In this document: positions 28,662 to 38,231 of the stretch, in pieces | Layout of the letters: each line of letters starts with the position of its first letter | How positions within the stretch are numbered: the stretch's first letter is position 1 | Origin: Promethearchaeota archaeon | GTDB lineage: Archaea; Asgardarchaeota; Lokiarchaeia; Sigyniarchaeales; SOKP01 | NCBI GenBank assembly: GCA_019058365.1 | Contig: JAHPZE010000013.1 | Location: 49,231-113,230, forward strand | Reading direction: 5' to 3' | DNA length: 64,000 nt | Program-made: the position numbers and the translations under genes | The notes under the pieces: generated by a model | The model's input: only the letters and a program-made list of their open reading frames with translations | Told to the model about the DNA's origin: nothing | Database searches by the model: none

Positions 28662-31600
28662 ATGATTAATAATATGAATGTAAAACAAAAGACAATTTTT
28701 GAGGAATTAACAAAATTAAATGCTAAAGCAGGTAAAGCTTATATGGGAGCATTAAAAGTAATTGGAGACCTTGAAAATCCTGACAGATTTTCTCAATCTG
28801 CAAATTCATTTCGTCATTTAAGTGGTATAATTGCGAGAGAAATTAGTATTGAATTCAATGAAACTGAAAAAATCGAATTAGAAGAAGAAATAAATAATAA
28901 TATTAAAAAAAAGGACTTAGATCAGCTGTATTATGCCAAAATTTATGTTAAAGAAAAATCTTTGAAAGAAAGATTAAAGTTAGTGATTATTGAAGAACCT
29001 GATAAACTTCCGACTCCAGTTGAGAAAAGAATTAATCTTTTATTTAAAAATTGGTTAGAATTGCATGATTTTTTTCACGCAATCGCTCATTATAGTGATA
29101 TTATGGTTGATCAAAATAAATTCGAAGAGAAATTATATGAGTTTGAAAATATACTATTAGAAATTTTAAAACCTAATGAACAGGTATTAATTGAATTAGA
29201 TAACTTATTACTAATAGACGAGCCCACTCAAGCAGATATCGATAAATTAATTACATTCTTAATTAATCCTTCCCATTCTCATTACTTTTTTACACAATTG
29301 GAATCTCCAAAATGGTTAGAATTGTTAATAAAAAATGGGTTCTTTTCAGAACCAAAAGAAAAAATAGAGAAAAAATTTATGATATCTTCTTGGGCACAGG
29401 GAAATTACTTAATAAAGGTATCTCATGCAAAACCTGAAAAAGTACTTGAAATAATAAATCAATTCAAAAACACAAAAAGTTACATCGCAATCCGTTTTCT
29501 ATTGAATTCTATATTGAATATGCCTTCAGAATATGTTGTAAAATCTTTACCAACAATTAAAAACTGGATGAATTTCTCTTATGGGACATATGAAATTATT
29601 ACCATAAAAAAATTGACAAAGAAACTAATTTCCGATAAACAATCAGATGGTCTATATAAAATTCTTAATATACTTTTCCAAATTAGTAAACCTGAACTAC
29701 CGCATGCAAATTTAGATATTGAAGAGAAAATTTACCTTATATTTAATGATTATGAAGATTTTTTTGATTTATTAATAGATCATGAAATTCAAGAGAAATC
29801 TTGTGATTTTATAAAGATAATGTGTCAAGCTTTATTTGAAAAAATTAAACAGGAACATATTGATTTCATTAAATTAAATGAAAGAATATTCAAAAAAAAA
29901 ATAAAAATTCCGAAATTAAAAGAAATAGAAAAGGATGGTTCCGAAATTTGGAAGCCCTCAATTGAAGCAATATCTGGTGAATATGAACCACATGATGTAA
30001 AATCTTTATTAGTTTCCAAGATTAGAGACACTTTTCGAATTTTTGAAAAGGTTGACAATGAATTGATAAGAAGTTGCTTTAATGAATTATCAGGTTTTAA
30101 ATCTCCAATATTCAGACGACTGGAAATATATTTTATTAGTAAATATCCTGAGATATTTAAGGATCTTATTTCTCAGTACCTAACAGAAGAATCATTTTCT
30201 GAAAGAAAAGAGTATTGGCATGAGTACTATTACCTTATTAAAAGCCAATTTAAAAATCTTGATGAAAAATCTAAAATTAAAATCCTATGTTGGATTGATA
30301 ATGGTCCCAATCTTAGCAAAATTTCAAAGGAATCTTTTAAAACTTCCGAAGAATGTGAACAATGGAAAAAGAGATATACAAGAAAATGGAAAATTAGAAA
30401 ATTAAATCCAATTAAAGATTTCGTTGAGGGAGATTTTAAACAAAAATTTGAATTTTTACTAAAGGAAAGCGAAAATCTTGAAAACCCAGAATATTTAAGA
30501 AAACTATATAAACCCATTGTGTTCCATGATTCATCAGAATTAAAAAAAAAAATGGAAACCAAAAACGATGAAGACCTAAAGAAATTTCTAAAATCTTGGG
30601 AACCAGATAATGAAAAATTTCCTCCAGAATCTAAAGAAAATCTTAGTTCATCTTTAAGCGACCTTATTAAGGAATATCCTGAAAAATTTGAGAAACTGCT
30701 AAAAGAATTTAACGATATCCCGTGTTTATATATAATTAGCATTATAAGGGGTTATAGAGAATTTTTAACTAAAGATCAGAGTATTGATTATTTCTCAGTT
30801 TTTTCTCTATTTGATGAAATTTTAAATAATTTGGATAAATTAAAGATAGAAAGAGGTATCGAAGAATTAAAGAATTCTATATTAGAGATCAAGAAACAAA
30901 TAGCGAAGTTTATATCAAAGTTTCTTGCTACAACATCAATTGAATTGAATGAAAAAGATGCAAATCTAATTTTAGAGATTATTAAGAAATTAAGTTATGA
31001 TATAAAGGAAGAACACTTACAATATAAGGAAGTTAAGGAGTTTAATAGTTATGTATTATTCTATTATAAGGACACTGTAACAGGCTCTATATTTGAATTA
31101 TTTATTAATTTTTTAATTTTTTTCTCTAAAAAAACTGAATTAGCTAAAAAACTTAATTTAGGTATTATTAAAGATCAAATTAAAGAATTTCTTAATCCTG
31201 ATTACGAACATTCTGAAGGAATTAGATCTATTATCAGTTCTCATTTGTATCATTTATTTGAGACTGATGAGATGTGGTGCAAAAGTTTAATTCCATTACT
31301 TTTTCTTGAAGAAAAGCAATACAGAGACTTGTGGAATATATCTTGGGAGAGTTTTATTATAGGCTATCCCAATCATGTTTATTATAAAGTTTTTAAACAC
31401 CTAATAAAAGTATATGATAAAGCGATTGATAAATTAACTAGTCCGAATATATCTTATGATGTAAAAACATTTCTTACTCATCATATTATTTTGGTTTATT
31501 TGAATGAAAAAGTTGATTTATCTGATGATTCATTAGTGGCAAAATTTTTTAATGTTGCTTTTCCAGAATTAACAGCAGAGATTATGAGATATTGCACAGT

Positions 31601-32105
31601 AAACTTTTATGATACAATAATATCAAACTCAAAAAATGATGAAAAAAGGAGATATATTAAACTTATAATTAATCTATGGAAATATCGGATTGAACATTTA
31701 GAAAATTTTCCCAAAAAACGACAACAGGAATATTTTAAAGAATTACAATGGTTTCTTGTTCTATTTAAAAAATTAGAAGAAATTGAATTGGAATTTCTCC
31801 AAATATTAAATGCTATACTAGAACTATCCAATGGAAAAACTTACATTTATACGAGTGATGTTATTGAAAGGTTAAAGTCATATTTAGAGTTAGATTTCGA
31901 AAATGTAGTCAAGGCGATATTAGAAATATTAAAAGGTACTAATCTAGATTGGTTTAATAATAGAACTGAACAATTTTTAAATGAAATATTTAAAGAAATT
32001 TATGAAAAATATGATTATATTCAAATTAAAGAAGAAATCAATAAAATCATAGACATCTTAACAAAAAATGGATACTATGACTTTAAGAATTTCTATATTC
32101 CCTAA
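28662..32105 (+). CDS. 1147-aa helical protein downstream of BREX, unknown
   Basis: It is entirely helical in appearance, with no P-loop and no membrane segment. The N-terminal 100 residues (start AGKAYMGALKVIGDLENPDR, then FRHLSGIIARE) resemble N-terminal modules of large conflict-system proteins. A His-rich segment LHDFFHAIAHYSD near residue 140 hints at, but does not prove, a HEPN-like helix. The rest looks like a HEAT/ARM-type solenoid. It has its own Shine-Dalgarno site (AAGAAGAGGG) and follows brxL by 69 bases on the same strand, so co-expression with BREX is likely. It is not one of the known core genes. No function is assigned. Confidence 0.7.
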   Translation: MINNMNVKQKTIFEELTKLNAKAGKAYMGALKVIGDLENPDRFSQSANSFRHLSGIIAREISIEFNETEKIELEEEINNNIKKKDLDQLYYAKIYVKEKSLKERLKLVIIEEPDKLPTPVEKRINLLFKNWLELHDFFHAIAHYSDIMVDQNKFEEKLYEFENILLEILKPNEQVLIELDNLLLIDEPTQADIDKLITFLINPSHSHYFFTQLESPKWLELLIKNGFFSEPKEKIEKKFMISSWAQGNYLIKVSHAKPEKVLEIINQFKNTKSYIAIRFLLNSILNMPSEYVVKSLPTIKNWMNFSYGTYEIITIKKLTKKLISDKQSDGLYKILNILFQISKPELPHANLDIEEKIYLIFNDYEDFFDLLIDHEIQEKSCDFIKIMCQALFEKIKQEHIDFIKLNERIFKKKIKIPKLKEIEKDGSEIWKPSIEAISGEYEPHDVKSLLVSKIRDTFRIFEKVDNELIRSCFNELSGFKSPIFRRLEIYFISKYPEIFKDLISQYLTEESFSERKEYWHEYYYLIKSQFKNLDEKSKIKILCWIDNGPNLSKISKESFKTSEECEQWKKRYTRKWKIRKLNPIKDFVEGDFKQKFEFLLKESENLENPEYLRKLYKPIVFHDSSELKKKMETKNDEDLKKFLKSWEPDNEKFPPESKENLSSSLSDLIKEYPEKFEKLLKEFNDIPCLYIISIIRGYREFLTKDQSIDYFSVFSLFDEILNNLDKLKIERGIEELKNSILEIKKQIAKFISKFLATTSIELNEKDANLILEIIKKLSYDIKEEHLQYKEVKEFNSYVLFYYKDTVTGSIFELFINFLIFFSKKTELAKKLNLGIIKDQIKEFLNPDYEHSEGIRSIISSHLYHLFETDEMWCKSLIPLLFLEEKQYRDLWNISWESFIIGYPNHVYYKVFKHLIKVYDKAIDKLTSPNISYDVKTFLTHHIILVYLNEKVDLSDDSLVAKFFNVAFPELTAEIMRYCTVNFYDTIISNSKNDEKRRYIKLIINLWKYRIEHLENFPKKRQQEYFKELQWFLVLFKKLEEIELEFLQILNAILELSNGKTYIYTSDVIERLKSYLELDFENVVKAILEILKGTNLDWFNNRTEQFLNEIFKEIYEKYDYIQIKEEINKIIDILTKNGYYDFKNFYIP

Positions 32106-32128
32106 GTAAATTTTTTTTTGAACTACTA

Positions 32129-32251
32129 CTATTTTTTATTCTTCGCAGCTGCACTTTGAGCTCTTGCTTTGAACTCTTGGTTTTTCCTGGTTTTATCAGC
32201 ATGAGATTGTATTCTTCGAGCCGATTTTGCTGTCATCTTATTTTTACCCAT
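32129..32251 (-). CDS. 40-aa basic protein, SMP (seed maturation protein)-like
   Basis: This is a short frame, ATG at 32251, stop TAG at 32129-32131, preceded by a near-perfect Shine-Dalgarno site (AAGGAGGTG). The protein carries the pattern T-x-K-S-A-R-R-I-Q-S and F-K-A-R-A-Q-S-A-A-A-K-N, which matches small SMP-domain proteins found in many bacteria and some archaea. It is very basic and lacks Cys. Function is unknown, with a stress or nucleic-acid role sometimes proposed. It is convergent with the 1147-aa gene, whose stop is 24 bases away. Confidence 0.75.
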   Translation of the reverse strand: MGKNKMTAKSARRIQSHADKTRKNQEFKARAQSAAAKNKK

Positions 32252-32313
32252 CCTTTTCACCTCCTTAGTTTTATTTTCAATATATTTTACAATAGCTATT
32301 CAACATGATTGGA

Positions 32314-32585
32314 TTAGATTAACTTAAATATTGATGCTCCTGGATTAGGACAGTTCAGTTCTTTCAATATATATCCTTCATGTGCCATATCCTCTATAAA
32401 ATTCCTTGAGCGAAAATAATTCCTTAATACTTGACCATTTCTGTAGCCATGAATAATAAATAGATTTTTATCTCCCGAAGAGAGACAATCTTCTAAAAGA
32501 TTAAGTATTTCTTCAATTGCATCGAATAGTCTGAATCCATGAAGATCAGCTCTAATTTCTTTTTCAACTCCTCAAATTTTACCAT
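32314..32585 (-). pseudogene. Frameshifted Smr-domain gene (MutS2 C-terminal nuclease type)
   Basis: The minus strand encodes an Smr domain: ADLHGFRLFDAIEE, then LFIIHGYRNGQVLRNYF, then CPNPGASIFKLI and stop at 32314-32316. The DLHG and HGxRxG-type motifs and the closing G-A-S-I-F-K-L strand are those of the family. The only good start (MVKFEELK, ATG at 32585) lies in another frame. Adding one A to the five-A run just after it joins the two frames into MVKFEELKKEIRADLHG. So the gene has lost one A, or the assembly has an error there, or the site slips on purpose. A complete product would be about 90 aa. Confidence 0.75.
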
Positions 32586-32681
32586 TTTTTTTCTATTTCT
32601 TAGGTTAAGATTCTAAAAAAAAAACCTTATCCATTAATTAAATCGAAAAATTAAAAATAAAAAAATTCGTATCGAAAATCA

Positions 32682-32697
32682 CTACCTGATCTGGTAG
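32682..32697. promoter_or_regulatory. Short inverted repeat before the 1583-aa gene
   Basis: CTACC and GGTAG flank a 6-base centre and are followed by a TAAATAT box and the GTG at 32747, about 50 bases on. The position suits an operator, but the arms are only 5 bases. Confidence 0.2.
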
Positions 32698-32746
32698 GGA
32701 TAAATATGAAAACTTCCTTAAATTAAATAGAGTAATAATATTCAAT

Positions 32747-35700
32747 GTGAGAGAATTGAAAAATTTTGAAACTTCGGATTATTTAGAAATAATCAAGGTT
32801 TTAGGGTATAATATTAAACCTATGAGTTATTCAGAAATAATGGAGAACACGAGATTACCAAATTCTACATTATCTCGGGCTCTAAAATGGCTTCAAAATA
32901 TTGAGAATGAAGAATTAAGCCTAAAAGAGTTAAAAGAGGCGTATTTTTTAAAAAAGGGTAATTATCTCGAGCATATAGGAATAAATAAGTCAAAGAATAG
33001 TTCATTTAAATTAACTGAAAAAGGTTTAGAAGTATTTAATTCCGAATTCTTGAAACAATCTGAGACAGAATATATGGAAGAAATCATTAAAGATTTTCAA
33101 ATAAACCAAATAATCTGGGATTTTATTTCAAGAAATAAGAAGTTATTTTTAAAAAATTATTTAAAAGCATCCAGTAACACTTTAGAACCTTGGACATTAC
33201 AGATCTTTGAATTTTTTGATGGATTACATGAATCTCAATTAGTTCAAATTCAAGAATTTATTTCTGGGCCAGAAAATATGAAATTAATTAATTTATTGGA
33301 AATAATTTCCGAAATTCTAAAACATCATCCCGTTTGGAAAAATGATATAAGCGCAAAGGGTTTTAAAACATCTCCATATAAGTCTGGGATTATAAATACA
33401 ATAAAAAACAATACCTACTTGAGAGAAAAGCTTTTTATAATTAAAAGACGGAACGAAGTAGTTTATCTGTTGAAATCAGATAAATTAATTAAAGCAATTT
33501 ACCCATTAATCCAGAGATATCTTAAAATATTTTATTGGCAAGAACAGTTCTTTTATCTCTCTAAAGAAAAATTAATTCAAAATATGACAAATAATGTGAT
33601 TAATGAACTTTTTCAAGGTCATAGTGAATACAGCGATTTCATTAATGATTTTAAACTAGAAATCTCATATTTTATCAAAAAAATTTTGATAGAGGACTTT
33701 GTTTCAACAAGAAAACCACTTAAAATGCCTTTTAATCTGATGAATAAGGATCTTAGAGAACTCATTAATTTTCAATTGAAAAGAAGGCTTTTATCCTCAG
33801 ACTCTGAAGGTATTCCACCTGTTTTACTAAACCAAGGGGCTTCTAAAGATCTAATAAAAGAAAAAATCGATCTGCTAGTTGATCAATACTTTAAAGATAA
33901 AAATAAAATGAAAAATAACTTACAACTCTTAGAAATTCTTGTTTATAACTATTCTTTGGAACTAAGAGCTGATTTTTGGTTTTATGAGAAATGGAAGTTA
34001 AGCTTAGAACCATTTATTCAGCAACTTATTTCTGAAGGCACCTCTTTGAAAAGTAAATATACTGAGCAGTTCCTTATTCTTGGTTTTATTTTTTTCAATC
34101 AAAAATTTCCTAATAGAAAGAAAGCAATTGAAATTAATGAGAGACTATTACAATTGTATCCAACTGACGAATTTTTGTCAGAAAATCTGATATTTTTGTT
34201 ATTTTCCATTCAACAATGGAATATAGACAAAATAGATTTAATTATAAACGAAGCTCTCAAAATCTACCCAGATAACCTATTATTTGCATATTCAAATATA
34301 ATTATAGAGTTATTGAATAACAAGTTTAAAGATAATAAGGATTTAGTAAAGATTTTAAATATTTTATTTAATTCAACAGAAGATTTAACTAAATTTATTA
34401 AAATCATCAGATTTTTCATTAATAAGTTAGATTCCCATGGATTTAATGAAATTAATCTACGTATTTTAGAAATTCTTGATTCAATTATTTCTGATGTGGA
34501 TTTTAAATATGATTATGCAAAAGCCTTGGAAAGAAATGGTAAGATTGCTAAAGCCCTTAAAATATATATAAAAATTATGGATTTCTTTCCCAATATGTTT
34601 TTAGAATCTTATGCTCTACGAATTTTCCTAAATAATCATAAACGATTTAGTACGGAGGAAAGAAAATCTAAGGAGCTTATTTTCCTTTCAAAGGTTCAAG
34701 ATTTCTCGAAAATTCTTATGTCAAATATTGAATTTGATGTAAATGAAGGTAATGTTAGCGAATTTGAAGAGAAAAGAAACTTATTTTTAAAAGAATTAAG
34801 ATCTCGTTTAAAAGCAATTAATTTACTTATTAAAAATTCAGAATGTCAAATTTTACCTCTGAAAATTAAAGCTTTAATGTTAAAAGCACTTAATAGAGAA
34901 AAAAACCTTGAGAGTACTCTGTTAAAGATTCTCGATATCACACCTAAGAATATTTGGGCAATAAATGAATTAGGTTTCTTATATTTTCAACAAAATAGAT
35001 TTGGGGAAGGACTTAAGTTATTTGAATTAGCTGAACTAATTAAAAGGGAGATTAATTACAATATACCTTATTTACATATAATAGGTCATTCATATCTTTA
35101 TGAAATTCATGAATTTAATTTTGCAGAGTTATATAAAAAAGCAGGAAAGTATAACCAAGCGATTTTAATCTATATAGATTATCTAACTGATTTAAATAAA
35201 AGATTACCATTCAATACTACGGCGAATATACTAACAGACGACCTAATCTTTTGTTATCAAAAAATTGGGGTAAATACTGATGAAATTGTTGAGGAAATAT
35301 TAATCTTATTGGATAAGATCGAACATGCCATTTATATTAAAGATCAAGAAAATAAGGGAATATTTGTAGATCGAAGCATAAATATACAGCATGACCCAGT
35401 TTCAATAAAGAATTCCCTAATAAAATACCTCTATAATGAGAAAAAGTATAAATTATGTTTAGAATTTATTCAAAGGTTTAATGAAGAAACTCCTAGAGTC
35501 TTGGAAAATATTCATAATAGTATTTTATCACCCTTTAATATTAATACAATTTATTTAGCAGAGTGTTACTTTAATTTAAATGATTTAGATAAAGCTAATA
35601 TGTTTTATGAACAAGCTTATCAAAATTTTAATGAAGATATTAGATATAAATCTAAAATTACTACTAATTTATGGTTTATCCGTCCTTTTCCAGAATATCT

Positions 35701-37498
35701 AAAAATCAAGGAAAAGAAATATCATATCAATAAGATAGAAAATGGTCTAAAAAAAATCAATATATTATTAGAAAAAGAAAATATTCTGGAGGAATTAATT
35801 TTTAAAACCGATATTGAAAGATCTATCGGTAATATTAGTTTATTAATACGGAAACGACTAAAAATACAAAAAAACTTATTTGATATCCTCCAAGATCAAT
35901 TAAATTCTATTTCAGAAGAAGATATAGATTATTATGAAATAATTCTCGCTAGTTCCTATGCTATAATAGGATATATTGATGAAATGTTTAAATTAATAGA
36001 AAAGAAGAATGTCGAAAAGTCATATCCTATTGTTTCTAGTCTATTACAAGTGCTATATTTCTATTATGAAAATGATTTCGACAAATATAATGAATTGAAC
36101 ATAAAATTACATCGATTAATTCCAAATTCTTTGCTTCCAATTTTGTTAAATCTTCATTTTTTGAGATTCAAGAGGGGAATATCCAAGATTTATAATATAA
36201 CTAATCTATTTAAAACTATTTGGAGGATAAATCATAAAAAAATCAAGATTTATGGAATAGAAAAACAGGTTTTTAAATATTTTAAGAATAATTTAACCTG
36301 GTATCCATTTAAGTGGGCTTTAGAGATTGAGAGATATGTTAGAATATCTGAAAATGCTGAAGTAAAGCAATTGTTTGAAGTCTTAAATTTCATTGAAGAT
36401 AAGAGCTTTAATCAAGGACGTGAATTATTAGATTTTATTACGAGATCATTAAATACTGATAGGAAAATATCGGAGTTTCTAAGTTTATTGTTAATTTTAA
36501 ATAGTTATAATTATCTAGAGACAAAATATCAAATCTATAAGATATTAAATCCTGAAATTCAACAATATGAATTGAAATCATTTGGAGAAATTGCGTATAA
36601 AGCGAATAAGTTGGATGAATTTCTACCGGTGCTTGATGATTATCGGAATAAGGAAATTAGGAAGTATAAAGAAGCAAGCATGTCAGATTGGAATATTAAA
36701 TGGTTAGAAGAGCGATATGTATCCTTTCTTTTAACTTGTTTCAAATATCCTGAGCTTGATGATAGGATCTCAAAAAGATTGAAGTATCTTGAGAGTTTAG
36801 ATGATTATCCAAAAGAAAAAATCCGATATTTTAAAATTTTACGCGATATTAGAGAAAAACACTATGAAGCAGCTGAAATTAAAGCATACCAATTATTAAC
36901 CTTGTTTAATAATGATGCAGATTTGAAATGGGATAATGAATATTTTAAGATATGGATATTAAGTAAGGTATTATTTGATCTAACTGAGGGAAAAGAGATA
37001 AGCCCTAATGAAATCTTTAAAGAAATCGATCAACTCATAGATTTCAATAAATTGAATAAGCAGCCCATATATTTTAGAGTTTTAATATTGGATGTTTTAA
37101 AACACGAGTTATTGGACGAATTTAAAAGAGAAATCCTAAATTTTGCGTTGAAGTTATTTATTGAAATTGTCCAATCAATTAATTGGAGTGATAAAACATC
37201 CCATAATATAATTCTGGAAAAGATCTTTTTCAATAGGGATATTATTTGTCAATTTTCTACTGAAATTGCTAAATATTTAGATCAATTATTAGAACATTTA
37301 ATTCTCGACCAATTTAACGATACGAGGAAGAATTACTTGCATTATATTAAAGCAAAGATTTATCTTAAAAATAATGAAAAACTTAAAGCTAAGAAAGTAT
37401 TGGAATTGCTTTTTGATAATATTAACGAGAATGAAATCTATACTATCTACTATGATATTAATGATTTATATTTAGAAAAATTAAAAAAAATAATTTGA
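32747..37498 (+). CDS. 1583-aa protein: N-terminal winged helix and long helical-repeat body
   Basis: It starts with GTG at 32747 (the overlapping ATG at 32745 meets a stop at once). Residues 10-100 form a winged-helix DNA-binding-type domain (PMSYSEIMENTRLPNSTLSRALKWL). The rest is helical with TPR-like units, for example IWAINELGFLYFQQNRFGEGLKLFELA, AELYKKAGKYNQAILIYIDYL and IYLAECYFNLNDLDKANMFYEQAY. No enzyme motif is seen. Fusions of a winged helix to a TPR-type solenoid are used as sensors or scaffolds. The gene stands alone and is followed by a gene fragment and a CRISPR remnant. It could be a defence sensor, which is inference from location only. Confidence 0.72.
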   Translation: MRELKNFETSDYLEIIKVLGYNIKPMSYSEIMENTRLPNSTLSRALKWLQNIENEELSLKELKEAYFLKKGNYLEHIGINKSKNSSFKLTEKGLEVFNSEFLKQSETEYMEEIIKDFQINQIIWDFISRNKKLFLKNYLKASSNTLEPWTLQIFEFFDGLHESQLVQIQEFISGPENMKLINLLEIISEILKHHPVWKNDISAKGFKTSPYKSGIINTIKNNTYLREKLFIIKRRNEVVYLLKSDKLIKAIYPLIQRYLKIFYWQEQFFYLSKEKLIQNMTNNVINELFQGHSEYSDFINDFKLEISYFIKKILIEDFVSTRKPLKMPFNLMNKDLRELINFQLKRRLLSSDSEGIPPVLLNQGASKDLIKEKIDLLVDQYFKDKNKMKNNLQLLEILVYNYSLELRADFWFYEKWKLSLEPFIQQLISEGTSLKSKYTEQFLILGFIFFNQKFPNRKKAIEINERLLQLYPTDEFLSENLIFLLFSIQQWNIDKIDLIINEALKIYPDNLLFAYSNIIIELLNNKFKDNKDLVKILNILFNSTEDLTKFIKIIRFFINKLDSHGFNEINLRILEILDSIISDVDFKYDYAKALERNGKIAKALKIYIKIMDFFPNMFLESYALRIFLNNHKRFSTEERKSKELIFLSKVQDFSKILMSNIEFDVNEGNVSEFEEKRNLFLKELRSRLKAINLLIKNSECQILPLKIKALMLKALNREKNLESTLLKILDITPKNIWAINELGFLYFQQNRFGEGLKLFELAELIKREINYNIPYLHIIGHSYLYEIHEFNFAELYKKAGKYNQAILIYIDYLTDLNKRLPFNTTANILTDDLIFCYQKIGVNTDEIVEEILILLDKIEHAIYIKDQENKGIFVDRSINIQHDPVSIKNSLIKYLYNEKKYKLCLEFIQRFNEETPRVLENIHNSILSPFNINTIYLAECYFNLNDLDKANMFYEQAYQNFNEDIRYKSKITTNLWFIRPFPEYLKIKEKKYHINKIENGLKKINILLEKENILEELIFKTDIERSIGNISLLIRKRLKIQKNLFDILQDQLNSISEEDIDYYEIILASSYAIIGYIDEMFKLIEKKNVEKSYPIVSSLLQVLYFYYENDFDKYNELNIKLHRLIPNSLLPILLNLHFLRFKRGISKIYNITNLFKTIWRINHKKIKIYGIEKQVFKYFKNNLTWYPFKWALEIERYVRISENAEVKQLFEVLNFIEDKSFNQGRELLDFITRSLNTDRKISEFLSLLLILNSYNYLETKYQIYKILNPEIQQYELKSFGEIAYKANKLDEFLPVLDDYRNKEIRKYKEASMSDWNIKWLEERYVSFLLTCFKYPELDDRISKRLKYLESLDDYPKEKIRYFKILRDIREKHYEAAEIKAYQLLTLFNNDADLKWDNEYFKIWILSKVLFDLTEGKEISPNEIFKEIDQLIDFNKLNKQPIYFRVLILDVLKHELLDEFKREILNFALKLFIEIVQSINWSDKTSHNIILEKIFFNRDIICQFSTEIAKYLDQLLEHLILDQFNDTRKNYLHYIKAKIYLKNNEKLKAKKVLELLFDNINENEIYTIYYDINDLYLEKLKKII

Positions 37499-37501
37499 TA
37501 A

Positions 37502-37690
37502 AATGAAGCCCATAATTCAAAAAACTTATATGAAAATTTTTTAAAACCTGAGATTGAAAAAGTTCCAGTTCTTGAAGCTAATCGTTCAGATGAATTACGG
37601 ACAGATATTTTAAAACAACTTATATTAAATCTTTATAATTCATTTATCGTCATTGCTGATCTCACTGATCGCAATACTTGTAATATATAG
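37502..37690 (+). pseudogene. Fragment of a nucleoside deoxyribosyltransferase/TIR-like gene
   Basis: A frame without a good start contains LYENFLKPEIE, then ELRTDILKQLI, then SFIVIADLTDRN and a premature TAG at 37688-37690. The segment IVIADLTDRNPNVFYELG is a signature of nucleoside 2-deoxyribosyltransferase and TIR-like conflict proteins. Here it breaks off after DRNT. Both ends are missing, so this is a decayed remnant. It begins right after the 1583-aa gene stop. Confidence 0.6.
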
Positions 37691-37730
37691 AGAAAGAAGG
37701 AAAAAACTAATGGGAATAATTTATAATTTC

Positions 37731-37881
37731 GTTTCAAACCCGTATGTAAGGATATGATGAAATTATCTTCATCAAGAACGTTAATTCTAAGTGATTCATC
37801 CCCACGTGTGTGGGGATAATTTACAGTATTTAGGTTTAATTGATCTCCAATTCGATTCAACCCCACATGTGTGGGAGTAAT
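37731..37881 (+). CRISPR. Degenerate CRISPR remnant, type I-E-like repeat
   Basis: Two 28-nt repeats at 37793-37820 and 37854-37881 agree at 24 of 28 positions and are separated by a 33-nt unique spacer, giving the 61-nt unit of type I-E arrays. Each repeat has the I-E-like palindromic core (CCCCACGTGTGTGGGG in the first). A third, much decayed copy may lie at 37731-37758 (17 of 28 positions agree with the first), 62 nt upstream. No cas gene lies in the window. The array is probably dead. The flanking 37690-38231 holds no other supported gene. Confidence 0.7.
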
Positions 37882-38231
37882 ATGAGATTTATATTTCTTT
37901 TTTTAATTTTTTTTTATTATTTATTGAAAAATAATAAGATTATATAAATATAACCTTTTTTTATTTGAAAAAAGGAGTAATATAAGTAAAATTTTAAAAC
38001 AGTTATAAGATTAATTATGTAACTTGAAATTAACTTGTTTTTCCAACTGTAATCATTACCACAACGTAAACCTTCAAATTCAAACATCTAAACTTGAGAT
38101 TCATCAAATCCACTGTCCTCCCCCATAATAAAAAAATAAAAAATAAAAATATTTATATTAAAAAATGATAAATATATATAATATAAAGTAATATTATATT
38201 AAATAAAATTAAAAAAATTCCACTTAAAAAA

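Noticed and set aside
30230..30742. 170-aa minus-strand frame inside the 1147-aa gene
   Set aside because: Ser/Phe/Leu-rich mirror of a Lys/Glu-rich coding strand; no start signal.
37633..37866. 77-aa minus-strand frame
   Set aside because: It runs through the CRISPR repeats and the deoxyribosyltransferase-like fragment, so it is a shadow.
37990..38126. Minus-strand frame MGEDSGFDESQV, stop, then MFEFEGLRCGNDYSWKNKL
   Set aside because: It looks protein-like but has an in-frame stop and I cannot name a family; possibly another remnant, not supported enough to list.
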